Of a DNA stretch of 32,857 bases, positions 22,480 to 30,574 are shown piece by piece. The translations under genes and the position numbers were made by a program. The stretch is from a bacterium (GTDB lineage: Bacteria > Vulcanimicrobiota > Vulcanimicrobiia > Vulcanimicrobiales > Vulcanimicrobiaceae), in contig JAKAPQ010000009.1 in assembly GCA_021806945.1 (NCBI GenBank), positions 1 to 32,857 on the forward strand, in the 5' to 3' direction. The notes beneath the pieces were generated by a model. The model made no database searches and was not told where the DNA came from. It worked only from the letters and a program-made list of their open reading frames with translations. The first letter of the stretch is position 1. Each line of letters begins with the position of its first letter.

Positions 22480-23341
22480 CTATGATTTCCCTTCGGCTCT
22501 TGTGGCTCGCAGAACCGCGCTGAACACCGCGTGCGCGGTGTTCAGCGTCGCCAGCAGATTCGTTTTTTCCGACGGGCACGGTGGCCGACCTTCTACGATC
22601 CGTGTAAACGGGCAAAAAGCGCCCATGCAACTGGGAACGTAAAAACAATTCCCGCATGCTGCGTCGGAACGATAGTCCGACCGTGACGTCCCACGTGCGA
22701 GTTTTTCATCATCGACGAGCGCTTCTCCGGAATCCGTCAACTTGCCGATCTGGTTGTGGGCATCATCGAAAACAAGCGTACATTTGTACGGTGTGGCGTC
22801 AGAGTCGACGACCACCGAGTTTCCGCGACTAGCAGTACCGCGTGCCCGGCCCGAAGGCGTTGAAACCGATATAGTCGCGGGTATTCCTACTCAGGGCGGC
22901 TGTGCATAGCGCGTGCAGCGCGGGTTCGCGATCGGCAAGCTGCCGCAGGTCCCCCGGGGACGGCCCACCATCCCAAAGGGCGTGAAAATCCAGCGTGAAT
23001 CGTTGATCTTGTCCGAAGGCCTCGGTGAAGAGGCCGACCAGATCGCGCGCGGCATCGTAGTTGTCTTGGTGGACATTTACGCGCACGAGGACGTTGTGCG
23101 GGTAATCCGATGTTCGTTCGACGCTGCGCATCGCGTTGAAGCGCGATGGCTTGTGCGCAGCGAGAACTCTCTCTGGTTTCGACACCGCAGCGGCGTTCGG
23201 TGAACTCCGAGATCAACCTTGGAGACGGAGAGCATCACCGGTTTCGGCTTAACGACCGTCTTGTGGCGCTTGCCCAGGAACGTGTCGAACGCGTTAGGCT
23301 TGGACTTCCGAGGCCAAGAATGAGGCAAGAAACTTCTGCAA
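22480..23341 (-). pseudogene. Radical SAM/SPASM-domain maturase remnant
   Basis: Pieces of one gene in shifted frames. The start is probably TTG 23341 with AGGAGG 8 nt upstream (QKFLASFLASE), then in the next frame AFDTFLGKRHKTVVKPKPVM. The segment that should hold the CxxxCxxC cluster motif is missing. The next readable part is FNAMRSVERTSDYPHNVLVRVNVH to FNAFGPGTRYC, ending at a stop near 22829. One extra base there separates it from SRGNSVVVDSD, YKC and the SPASM cluster CGNCFYVPSC with CPFTRIVEGRPPC. Intact relatives cross-link or modify peptides or activate sulfatase-like enzymes. With no SAM-cluster site and at least two frameshifts it should be inactive. Confidence 0.65.
22520..22545. 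repeat. Perfect 12-bp inverted repeat in the 3' end of the radical SAM remnant
   Basis: CTGAACACCGCG and CGCGGTGTTCAG separated by 2 bases. It would form a stable hairpin within coding sequence. There is no T-run, so a terminator role is doubtful. Confidence 0.5.
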
Positions 23342-23575
23342 TTTCTACGCCTCCTTTTCGGGCACGACTTCCCCGTCGCCGGGGGAACGGGGCGCTCCGG
23401 TTCTTCACCACGAGCCAACGACGGCAGACGCCGCATGGCTGGAGCCATTGCGCTGTTTCTCGATAGCGCACTTAGAAAGACCACGCGCCGCGCGCGGAGA
23501 AAGCCAAGAGGAGCACATGCACAACGAATAAGGCTTTCAGAACGGGAGGTCGCGGCAGGACGCCAACGTGCGGTC

Positions 23576-25777
23576 ATGATCGCTTCGCCACGCCGGCAAG
23601 AACTGGTGAACGAACTGCGGCGCGCAGAACGCCCGATAGCGCTGTGCGCTCCGCCGGGCTACGGCAAATCGACGTTTGCCGCGATGCTGCGCGAAAACGG
23701 CGTGTATGCTCCCATCGAGGAATCCCGCACGTGCCCACAACTGAAAGGAGCGGCGATCGTCGGCCCTTCGCAACTCGCCTTCGACGAGGCCGAGATGCGC
23801 ACGCTACTCGCCCCGTTCGAGCTTTCGCCTACGGCGTTCGCGCAGGTCGTGGAGTTGACGCGCGGCTGGCCCGCCGGAGCGCTCTACTTCCGGCGCCTGG
23901 CGCATCTGGGACTCCTCGACGACGCCTTGACTGACCTTCGCTCGGCTGCATACGACGATCTCTACGATTACCTCGACGAGCAGGTGCTGAGGCCGTGCAC
24001 CGCAGGGACGCGTGAGGCGTTACTACTTCGAACCGCCTGCGAACGCGACGAGTTCCTGCTCGTTGAGGATCCGGCGTCGCGGCTGAAAGACGTGCCGATG
24101 CTGCTCTGCGATGCCGATGGGCACAAGTGGGTACATCCGCTGCTTAAGGCTGCCGTCCGGGCCCGGCAAGGAAGAGAACTGATCGCGTACTGTCTGCGGC
24201 GTTCGCTGGCGGCCGAACGGAGCAGTGAGCCGATGCTTGCGGCGTACTGGGCGATCGCGGCCGAGCATTTTGAGCGTGCGGCGCAGCTGCTCGATGGCAT
24301 AGCGCTCGACGAGAACGGCCGAGCCGTGGCGGCGAGATTACCCTTTGCGGAATTGCTGCGGCATCCACGGCTATGGACGGCGACGCTCAATGAACGCGAA
24401 GCGCGCAGCACACCGCACGAACGCTTGCTCGAAGCCGCGGCAATCGCAGACGTTGCCTTGCAGACGCTCTCGCCTGCGGAGCACGTCGCCGCGATCGCCT
24501 GCGCCGCTCGCGCACACATGGCAATGGGCAACGTGACGGCCGCTCTGGCAGCATGCGAAGATCCACGAGCCGCGGGCTACGCCTCGTCCGAGGTTCGCGC
24601 GCTGAGGCTCTACCGTTCCATATTGCTCGATCGCATGTACGGCGATCGAGAGACGGAGATACGGTCGGAATTAGGAGCCTTGGCGGGAGAGTGCACGGCG
24701 GTTGTCGCAATGGCGCACGTGCAATTGGCGCGCAACGCTGCTCTGCGCGGCATCCAAGATATCGCGGCCGAGCACTGGGGCCCAGCATGCGCGATCGCGG
24801 AGGCGTTGCCGGATCCCGTCTTGGAATACGAAGTCCGCGCAGAGCGGGCGCTCGTAACCGTATTCCTCGGAGGCAACGTGCAAAGCCTTGCTATCGAACC
24901 GGGCCCGGAAGAATCGACCATGCGAGCGCTAGCACTCGCCGCACTCCTACGACTCGCAGGGTCGCGGGGCGACGGCGCGCGACGGGTGGATGAAGCTTTG
25001 CGCTTAGCGTTTGCAATCGGCGACCGCTTTTTGGAAGATGCAGGGCGAATGCTGGCAAGTCACGAGCGGGTCCGAACGACGATCGAGATAGCGCTTTTTA
25101 GCGGGGAGGTTCGCAAGAATGCTGCCCTGCTGAGTTGCTCGCAGCGGGAATATGCCGTGCTCTTTACGTTGGCTGCCGCTCCCGGTCGAGCTATGAATGC
25201 GAAACGACTGGCCGAAAGCATATGGGCCACTCGAAACATGGAGTCGTCGCGGCGAGCCCTCAAGGTCACCGTCTCGCGGCTGCGCGCCCGCTTAGGAGAT
25301 CGTGCGATGGTGTGTTTCCGGAGGGGCCGCTATGCGCTGCCGGAAGAGATCACGGTAGACCTGCCGGAACTCGTCGCCGCGCTGAGCGCCGCCACGGCCG
25401 ACGGCAACGTCGAGCGACTTTGCCGATTCCGGAGTCTGTTGAGGGCGACGCGTCCGCCGCGGCTGCGCGACGCCGAATGGTTTGCACCGGTCGAAACGCG
25501 CTTGAACGCGCTCCGTCACGAGCTTGCGCGGGCGCTGGCGCAGTCCTCACTGGCCTGCCATGATGCGCAAGAGCTGCGCGCACTCGGCCTGGATCTGTTG
25601 GCTGCCGATCCTTGCGACGAGTACGGTTGCGAGCTGGTAATACGCAGCTATTTGCTCGGGGAAGACACGCGAGCAGCCGTCGTCGCGTACGAGCGCTTCG
25701 CGCAGGTGGTACACGACGAACTCGGTGCCGTACCGTCGCCCGCACTGCGCGCCCTTGCCGAGCGAACGCGGCAATGA
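23576..25777 (+). CDS. STAND-like regulator with C-terminal winged helix and BTAD, degenerate ATPase
   Basis: About 733 residues from ATG 23576; the frame is open to 23435, and no ribosome site clearly decides the start. A Walker A motif (CAPPGYGKST) sits near residue 24, but the next readable part is already the MalT-like ELTRGWPAGALYF segment, so Walker B and sensor regions are missing. Helical repeats, probably TPR-like, fill the middle. Residues about 503-595 resemble the SARP winged helix (REYAVLFTLAAAPGRAMNAKRLAESIW), and about 615-733 are a bacterial transcriptional activator domain (YGCELVIRSYLLGEDTRAAV). In usual SARPs the DNA-binding part comes first. The gene is coupled to the next by ATGA. 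Confidence 0.75.
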   Translation: MIASPRRQELVNELRRAERPIALCAPPGYGKSTFAAMLRENGVYAPIEESRTCPQLKGAAIVGPSQLAFDEAEMRTLLAPFELSPTAFAQVVELTRGWPAGALYFRRLAHLGLLDDALTDLRSAAYDDLYDYLDEQVLRPCTAGTREALLLRTACERDEFLLVEDPASRLKDVPMLLCDADGHKWVHPLLKAAVRARQGRELIAYCLRRSLAAERSSEPMLAAYWAIAAEHFERAAQLLDGIALDENGRAVAARLPFAELLRHPRLWTATLNEREARSTPHERLLEAAAIADVALQTLSPAEHVAAIACAARAHMAMGNVTAALAACEDPRAAGYASSEVRALRLYRSILLDRMYGDRETEIRSELGALAGECTAVVAMAHVQLARNAALRGIQDIAAEHWGPACAIAEALPDPVLEYEVRAERALVTVFLGGNVQSLAIEPGPEESTMRALALAALLRLAGSRGDGARRVDEALRLAFAIGDRFLEDAGRMLASHERVRTTIEIALFSGEVRKNAALLSCSQREYAVLFTLAAAPGRAMNAKRLAESIWATRNMESSRRALKVTVSRLRARLGDRAMVCFRRGRYALPEEITVDLPELVAALSAATADGNVERLCRFRSLLRATRPPRLRDAEWFAPVETRLNALRHELARALAQSSLACHDAQELRALGLDLLAADPCDEYGCELVIRSYLLGEDTRAAVVAYERFAQVVHDELGAVPSPALRALAERTRQ

Positions 25778-28395
25778 CCGTTACGTCGCCATACGTCGTC
25801 GAGCGCGACCTCGTTGACGCGCTAGTCGCCTGCAAGGCAAAAGTCTACCGGTTGATCGCTCCGGCGGGCTTCGGCAAGTCCTTCATGGCGGCGCAGATCG
25901 GCCGCCGCTTTCCGAAAAGCGCGGTCTGTGACTGTCTAGGAGTGCGGGAGACCGTCGAGCTGGCGCAACGCCTGATCGAAGCCTTCTCAGTGCTCGCAGG
26001 AGAGCGTGGCAAGCGAATTAAGGACGAGACAGCGTCTCTTGCATTCTCGAGCGTCGACGAACGGCGAGCATACCTCGAACAGATCTGGGATGCGTTGCCG
26101 GATTATGGCGTTTTGATCGTCGAGAACGCCGAAGAGATCCTCGATCGGCGGGAGGCGCTCGCCTTCCTGGCGACGTTGTTTGCGAAGCGCCCACGCGGTG
26201 CGCTGGTCGTGTGCAGTCGCAACGACCTTCCTCTGCGCTGGAGCGACGCGCTGTTTCCGCACGAGAACATCGCAGTACGCGAGCAGCACCTACGCTTCTC
26301 GAGGGAAGAGTTCGCAGCACTCTTTGACGGCACTATGGTCTCTTCCGCGGAAATCGCTCACACGTACGCCTGGGCGGGCGGTTGGCCGTTCGCGGCAGCG
26401 CAGGTGGCTCGATACATGCGTGAAGGTGGCGACATGCGCGGGCTGACGCCGGAAGGAACGTCACCGCAGGATCTTGCCGAGAAGCTGCTCGAGCAGTTAT
26501 TGTGCTCGCTGCCGGAAGACCTGCGTACCGGCGTGATTCGCTGCGCCGCGATCACACAGCCTCGTGCGGAAGATTTCTCCGGAAGCGGTGATGCGCTCGG
26601 AGCGCCGGCCTTTGCCGATCGTTTGGTGAGCGCGTTTCCGTTCATAACGCGGCGCGTCGACGGAACCTACGAGATGCATCCGATAGCGCGTGCCACGATC
26701 GTACGTCTGCATGGCGCGGCGTTCGACGCGATCATCGGAAGGGTGGTCGCGGACGCGCGCCGTCGTGGGGACCATCTGCGATGCGCGGAGCTGCATCTGC
26801 AATGGGGCGACGAAGACAAAGCGGCGCGCGCACTGATTCGCGTGGGAATGGGTACGATGGACCTCCCAGCGCCGCGGTATCTCGCGGTACTCGAACGCTT
26901 GGGGCGCGGCGTCCTCGTCCGCTTTCCGCAGCTTTGGGCGCTGTCGTCCATCTATTGGCAGAATCGCTTCGGTTCACTCGCGGGAGAGGTGCAACATATC
27001 GTTGCGCGGCTACCCCGGAGTGTTCCTCTGGAGACACGTGCTGCATGTATTGCGATCGCGTGCTACCATCTCTCCGATCGCGGAGAATGGCAAGGAGCAT
27101 TTCACCTGCTCGATTCCTTCGAGAAATTTCTGCGCCATAACGGAAGAACGGCTGAACGGGAGGATGTGTGTGCATATATTCCGATCTTTCATGCGTACGC
27201 TGCGGTCAGCAACGGGAAGGAGTACGCTGATGCAGAACTGTGGCGGCGTTACGGCTCGGCGATCTCGCGTTCCGACATCGCGCTGACCGAACATTATACG
27301 ACCGAGGCGCGCATCGCTTTCTTGCGCGGTCGACTCGAACTTGCGGCAGCATCGCTCGAGCGAATGGTCGCCGCAGCGCGCCGGACGCGCTATCCCACGC
27401 ACGAAAGGATCGCGCTCGGGAAAGCCATAGCAATCGCATGGTTGCTGGGCGATGATGAAGCGCTTGAGCGCTATCGTACGGATCTCCTGACGCTCCTGCG
27501 CGATCCTATGGTTCCGGATGATCTTGCCGCGCACGAAGCGGAGCAACTGCTCGATGCTTCATGGGGGTTGCCATGGAGCGGCACGGAGCGGACGAAGGGC
27601 GACGCGTCCTTCCTGCGTTTGATGTACGCCGCTGCCGCGTTGGAGGAGGAGGATGCGCTGGCTGCGCTTGAAGAGGCATATGGAATCGCCACTGCGACGC
27701 GTAGTTTTTGGGGAGTTACGCTTGCGTACACCGCGCTAGCGTGCTTCGACCCCGAACGAAGCGCGCTACTCGACGAAGCGTTGAGCTATGCCGAACGCAG
27801 CGATTTCTCTGCATTTCGAGAGGCCATCACGTCGGTCCGTGGAGATCGTGTTTCGTGCGGTTCTTTGACACGTTTCGCGCAAAGGTTCCGCGAGGCCGGA
27901 GAACGCGCGCGTACCTGCGTGCACGTCGATCTCCTGTGCCGGCGCCTGCGCCGCAACGGCGAGGTGCTCCGCCTGGGAAAGCGAGAGCTCGAACTTGTTT
28001 TGCTGCTCGCTGCCCGCGGCCAGTCCGTGCAACGCATGGAACTGGTCGACGCCTTCTGGCCGGGGCGCGGCGAAGACGCCGCATTCAACGCGTTGAAGGC
28101 CTGCGTGAACCGCGTGCGCAGGCGCACGCGTAGCCAGGAGTTGATCGTGGCAACGGCCGGCGATTATGCGCTCTCCCCACAGGTCGCATGCGTCGATCTC
28201 GACGTCGCGGAGTGCTATGCTGAGATTGCCAAGCGCGGTTGCGTTGCCGCCATGCGTGCCGGTACGAGGCTCTTGCGCGACCTTCCCGAGGATCTCGACA
28301 TGCCTGCATCGTGGGGTGCCCGGGCCGCAGAGCGCGTACGAGCGTTGCGCGCACGCACGGCAGAGCCGGGCTCTAGCCCGCTCGCGTCTCAGTGA
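25774..28395 (+). CDS. STAND/MalT-like ATPase regulator with C-terminal winged helix
   Basis: 873 residues. Walker A is APAGFGKS (29-36); a Walker B-like strand is YGVLIVENAEE from about residue 110; VVCSRNDLPLRW is sensor-like; WAGGWPFAAAQVARYM corresponds to the GWP segment of MalT-type regulators. A long helical-repeat region follows. Near residue 722 begins a winged helix (LRRNGEVLRLGKRELELVLLL, ending ACVNRVRRRTRSQ) and a short incomplete BTAD-like tail. Its ATG overlaps the stop of the preceding regulator. The two proteins share architecture, and this one keeps the ATPase features the first has lost, so they may act as a pair. The inducer and targets are unknown. Confidence 0.78.
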   Translation: MTVTSPYVVERDLVDALVACKAKVYRLIAPAGFGKSFMAAQIGRRFPKSAVCDCLGVRETVELAQRLIEAFSVLAGERGKRIKDETASLAFSSVDERRAYLEQIWDALPDYGVLIVENAEEILDRREALAFLATLFAKRPRGALVVCSRNDLPLRWSDALFPHENIAVREQHLRFSREEFAALFDGTMVSSAEIAHTYAWAGGWPFAAAQVARYMREGGDMRGLTPEGTSPQDLAEKLLEQLLCSLPEDLRTGVIRCAAITQPRAEDFSGSGDALGAPAFADRLVSAFPFITRRVDGTYEMHPIARATIVRLHGAAFDAIIGRVVADARRRGDHLRCAELHLQWGDEDKAARALIRVGMGTMDLPAPRYLAVLERLGRGVLVRFPQLWALSSIYWQNRFGSLAGEVQHIVARLPRSVPLETRAACIAIACYHLSDRGEWQGAFHLLDSFEKFLRHNGRTAEREDVCAYIPIFHAYAAVSNGKEYADAELWRRYGSAISRSDIALTEHYTTEARIAFLRGRLELAAASLERMVAAARRTRYPTHERIALGKAIAIAWLLGDDEALERYRTDLLTLLRDPMVPDDLAAHEAEQLLDASWGLPWSGTERTKGDASFLRLMYAAAALEEEDALAALEEAYGIATATRSFWGVTLAYTALACFDPERSALLDEALSYAERSDFSAFREAITSVRGDRVSCGSLTRFAQRFREAGERARTCVHVDLLCRRLRRNGEVLRLGKRELELVLLLAARGQSVQRMELVDAFWPGRGEDAAFNALKACVNRVRRRTRSQELIVATAGDYALSPQVACVDLDVAECYAEIAKRGCVAAMRAGTRLLRDLPEDLDMPASWGARAAERVRALRARTAEPGSSPLASQ

Positions 28396-28961
28396 GCGTA
28401 CTGACTGTTCGGGGCCCGCTGCGTCGCCATCACGTGAACGGTCCGCTCCACGAACGCCGTGAAGGTCCTCGACGGATCGAGCACTACATTGCGCCCTTTC
28501 ACCCAGTTGTGAAAGAACAGCCCGCCCAATCCCAGCGTGGCATAACCCACGATCGTAGCGGTCGAAGCCGCGCCTTTCTTCTGCTCGCCCTGCACGCTTC
28601 CGCTGGCGTTGGAAAGCCGTACCTTCTCGCCGTCCGCAGCGTAGACGAACTGGAACTTTAGTCCAAGGCTTCCGGAGTGCCCGTTCCCACCGGCGCGATC
28701 GACCGAGACGACTTCGCCTTGACCGCCGGCTCCTTTAGGGATGACGATCCAGCCGTTCGCGGCCACGTCGTGGTCCACGGCGAAGTTGAAGATGTCGCCG
28801 ACCTTGGCCGTACCCGAGTCGAGCTTCTGGGCTAGGCTCACGACGACTTGCGTGCCTCCTGGGATCGTCACGCGGGTAGCGGCCATGACCGGCCGGCCGA
28901 TTGAGAAGGAGGTCGTCAGCAGTACGGCAAGCGCCAGCCGTCCAACACGATCGATGCCCAT
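28389..28961 (-). CDS. Secreted protein of unknown function
   Basis: 190 residues with an N-terminal signal peptide (LALAVLLTTSFS, likely cut after VMA or AAT). The mature part reads like a beta-rich exported protein: VVVSLAQKLDSGTAKVGDIFNF, then GWIVIPKGAGGQGEVVSV and VYAADGEKVRLSN, followed by a Gly-rich hydrophobic stretch (TATIVGYATLGLGGLFF). No catalytic motif is visible. Its promoter shares the GTAAC tandem box with the cytochrome and cupredoxin genes. Its 3' end overlaps the STAND gene end by 7 bp, convergent. Confidence 0.7.
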   Translation of the reverse strand: MGIDRVGRLALAVLLTTSFSIGRPVMAATRVTIPGGTQVVVSLAQKLDSGTAKVGDIFNFAVDHDVAANGWIVIPKGAGGQGEVVSVDRAGGNGHSGSLGLKFQFVYAADGEKVRLSNASGSVQGEQKKGAASTATIVGYATLGLGGLFFHNWVKGRNVVLDPSRTFTAFVERTVHVMATQRAPNSQYAH

Positions 28962-29047
28962 GGTGTCACGCTCACTTTCCTGGCTATGAGGCTGGGCACG
29001 GGCGGCCTGTCCGAAGCTCGCCTGCGTTCCCAGCCATCGAAGTCCTC

Positions 29048-29080
29048 ATTGTGCCTCCAGCGCGGTTACGGCCGAGTTAC
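29048..29080 (-). promoter_or_regulatory. GTAAC-box promoter of the secreted protein gene (28389-28961)
   Basis: On the minus strand GTAAC-N6-GTAAC (29080-29065), 11 nt, then CACAAT (29053-29048) as -10. Spacing and most bases match the two promoters near 30.4-30.5 kb. The 11-bp direct-repeat period is the usual layout of PhoB/OmpR-class sites replacing a -35 element. Confidence 0.6.
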
Positions 29081-29245
29081 AGGAGCGGCGAGCCGTACCT
29101 CAACACCCAATTGGAATGCGCACACCAACCACCATGCCCGGTATCTGTTGCGCTCGGACGATCGGCCAGGCCAGCATTCCGATGATAATTTCGATATTGC
29201 GAGTGTACGCATGAAGGCCCCATTTGACGTGGCTCCACGGGCGTT

Positions 29246-29827
29246 TCACCCAACGACGAAGTGGGCCATTACCACGATGATGGCGATCTGCATAACGCCC
29301 TGGGCACCGGCCAAGACGATGTTGATCCGATTGAGTCGCATGATGCGCTCGCGATTCGGCTCGAGGCGCCGCAGCTCGCTCCAGATGCGCAGGCTGTTGG
29401 GGAGCATAACGCCCAGTCCTTGAATCGTCATGACCGTCACGAGGACCAAGGCACCGATTGCCCACGGGAACTGCGGGTGGCCTGGGGTCAGGAAACCCAG
29501 CGATGAGGCCAGCAGCCAGCCGGCCGTGCCCGTGGTGAGCGAAACCATTGGAAAGTACAGCAGCGTGCGCGGCACGAGGTAGGTGATGACCGCTGTGCGC
29601 GCGCGCACGTCGAGACTCTTGAGCACCGGCCCGATGACGAAACCCATAAAGAGGTCGGCACCGGTCCAGAGTGCTCCCGAGAGCACGTGAATCCAGTTGA
29701 GCAAATAGAAGCTGCGCGCGGAAAGCGCGACGATCATGACGATGGGGAAGGCGACCGTCCACCACGTTAGTTGGCGGTAGAGCGGAGGCGAAGGGAAGAG
29801 CGACTGGGCCTCGGCTGTCGCCGTCAC
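29246..29827 (-). CDS. Multi-pass membrane protein, CopD/DUF2269-like
   Basis: 193 residues with about five hydrophobic segments. LNWIHVLSGALWTGADLFMGF carries the His and Trp pattern seen in CopD-like and DUF2269 membrane proteins, where His residues may bind heme or copper. Assignment to a family is by eye only. The GTG start at 29827 lies 12 bp after the cytochrome c stop, so the two genes form one operon. Confidence 0.6.
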   Translation of the reverse strand: MTATAEAQSLFPSPPLYRQLTWWTVAFPIVMIVALSARSFYLLNWIHVLSGALWTGADLFMGFVIGPVLKSLDVRARTAVITYLVPRTLLYFPMVSLTTGTAGWLLASSLGFLTPGHPQFPWAIGALVLVTVMTIQGLGVMLPNSLRIWSELRRLEPNRERIMRLNRINIVLAGAQGVMQIAIIVVMAHFVVG

Positions 29828-29839
29828 GATCGAAACGCC

Positions 29840-30364
29840 TCACGGCCTCCTAGCGGGTTGCTGGGGCTCGAAGAGGATGTACGGCTCCGTTGGCTCGCGA
29901 TTGGGCGGGACGTAGGCCGCGGCCTCGGCACCGGCCGGGCCCAGCGCTTTAATGAAAGCGTAGATCGCTCGCGCGTCCCGCCTGCTCAGCGCGTGCAGGC
30001 TCGTCCACGGCATCGGCGGATTGCCCGTGCCGGCGCGCGCGAGATGCAGCCACTTCGCTTCCGTAATGTGAGCGACGAACAGTCGCAGGTTTGCGGGATA
30101 CGACGTACCCCAGGGTCCGCGGAAACCCAGATCGCTCCCCGTAAGCCACTTCGACTCCGGCAGACGACCCTGGGACTGGTCCCAGCCCGGGGTATGGCAG
30201 TCGTTACAGCCGCCGGCGATAACAAGGTATCTCCCCGCATCGAGCGTCGAGGCTGCACGAACGTACGGTCTCGACGCCGCGCTTGCGCGAACGACCGGCC
30301 CGCATGCCGCTAAGAATCCTAAAGATAGCAGGACGATCGCGAATCTCATCCGCAAAGCGCTCAC
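29840..30364 (-). CDS. Cytochrome c lipoprotein, mono-heme
   Basis: 174 residues. A lipoprotein signal (IVLLSLGFLAAC, Cys21) is followed by the heme site CNDCH (53-57), and the NPPMPW segment offers the distal Met. It would be anchored on the outside of the membrane and carry electrons. GTG 30364 has GAGGAGG 10 nt upstream; longer readings run into the promoter. It is divergent from the cupredoxin gene, with which it shares a mirror-image promoter region, and co-transcribed with the membrane protein. Confidence 0.85.
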   Translation of the reverse strand: MSALRMRFAIVLLSLGFLAACGPVVRASAASRPYVRAASTLDAGRYLVIAGGCNDCHTPGWDQSQGRLPESKWLTGSDLGFRGPWGTSYPANLRLFVAHITEAKWLHLARAGTGNPPMPWTSLHALSRRDARAIYAFIKALGPAGAEAAAYVPPNREPTEPYILFEPQQPARRP

Positions 30365-30413
30365 AGCGATATGCCTCCTCGAGCCGCCCGTGTTTCTAGC
30401 CGTCGGCAGCTCC

Positions 30414-30446
30414 ATTTTACGTTGAGCGCGGTTACAGCGGAGTTAC
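30414..30446 (-). promoter_or_regulatory. GTAAC-box promoter of cytochrome c operon
   Basis: On the minus strand GTAAC-N6-GTAAC (30446-30431), 11 nt, then TAAAAT (30419-30414) as -10. It is the left half of the divergent arrangement. Confidence 0.6.
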
Positions 30447-30493
30447 AAACGGGCCCGGAAGGATCCAGCCTGTTTGTAACTCCGCTGTAACCG
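30429..30493. repeat. 22-bp perfect inverted repeat between divergent redox genes
   Basis: Arms at 30429-30450 and 30472-30493 are exact reverse complements around a 21-bp spacer; the core of one arm is GTTACAGCGGAGTTACAAAC. Each arm contains one tandem GTTAC/GTAAC box, so the structure is best read as two divergent activator sites rather than a terminator. Confidence 0.8.
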
Positions 30494-30508
30494 TGCGGAA
30501 GGCACAAT
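30476..30508 (+). promoter_or_regulatory. GTAAC-box promoter of cupredoxin gene
   Basis: GTAAC-N6-GTAAC (30476-30491), 11 nt, then CACAAT (30503-30508). It shares GTAACCGYGC and GGCACAATGAG with the promoter at 29048-29080. Confidence 0.6.
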
Positions 30509-30574
30509 GAGAACCCGTGCATGCTTGATGCGGGCGTATCGAGCAGATTCTTTCGACGGGATGCGAGTATATTG

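Noticed and set aside
23342-23575. Possible peptide precursor between the radical SAM remnant and the regulators
   Set aside because: Minus-strand fragments such as PCGVCRRWLVV and GEVVPEKEA end just before the radical SAM start, but they lie in different frames with stops between them. I cannot support a gene here; the stretch otherwise holds no clear signal.
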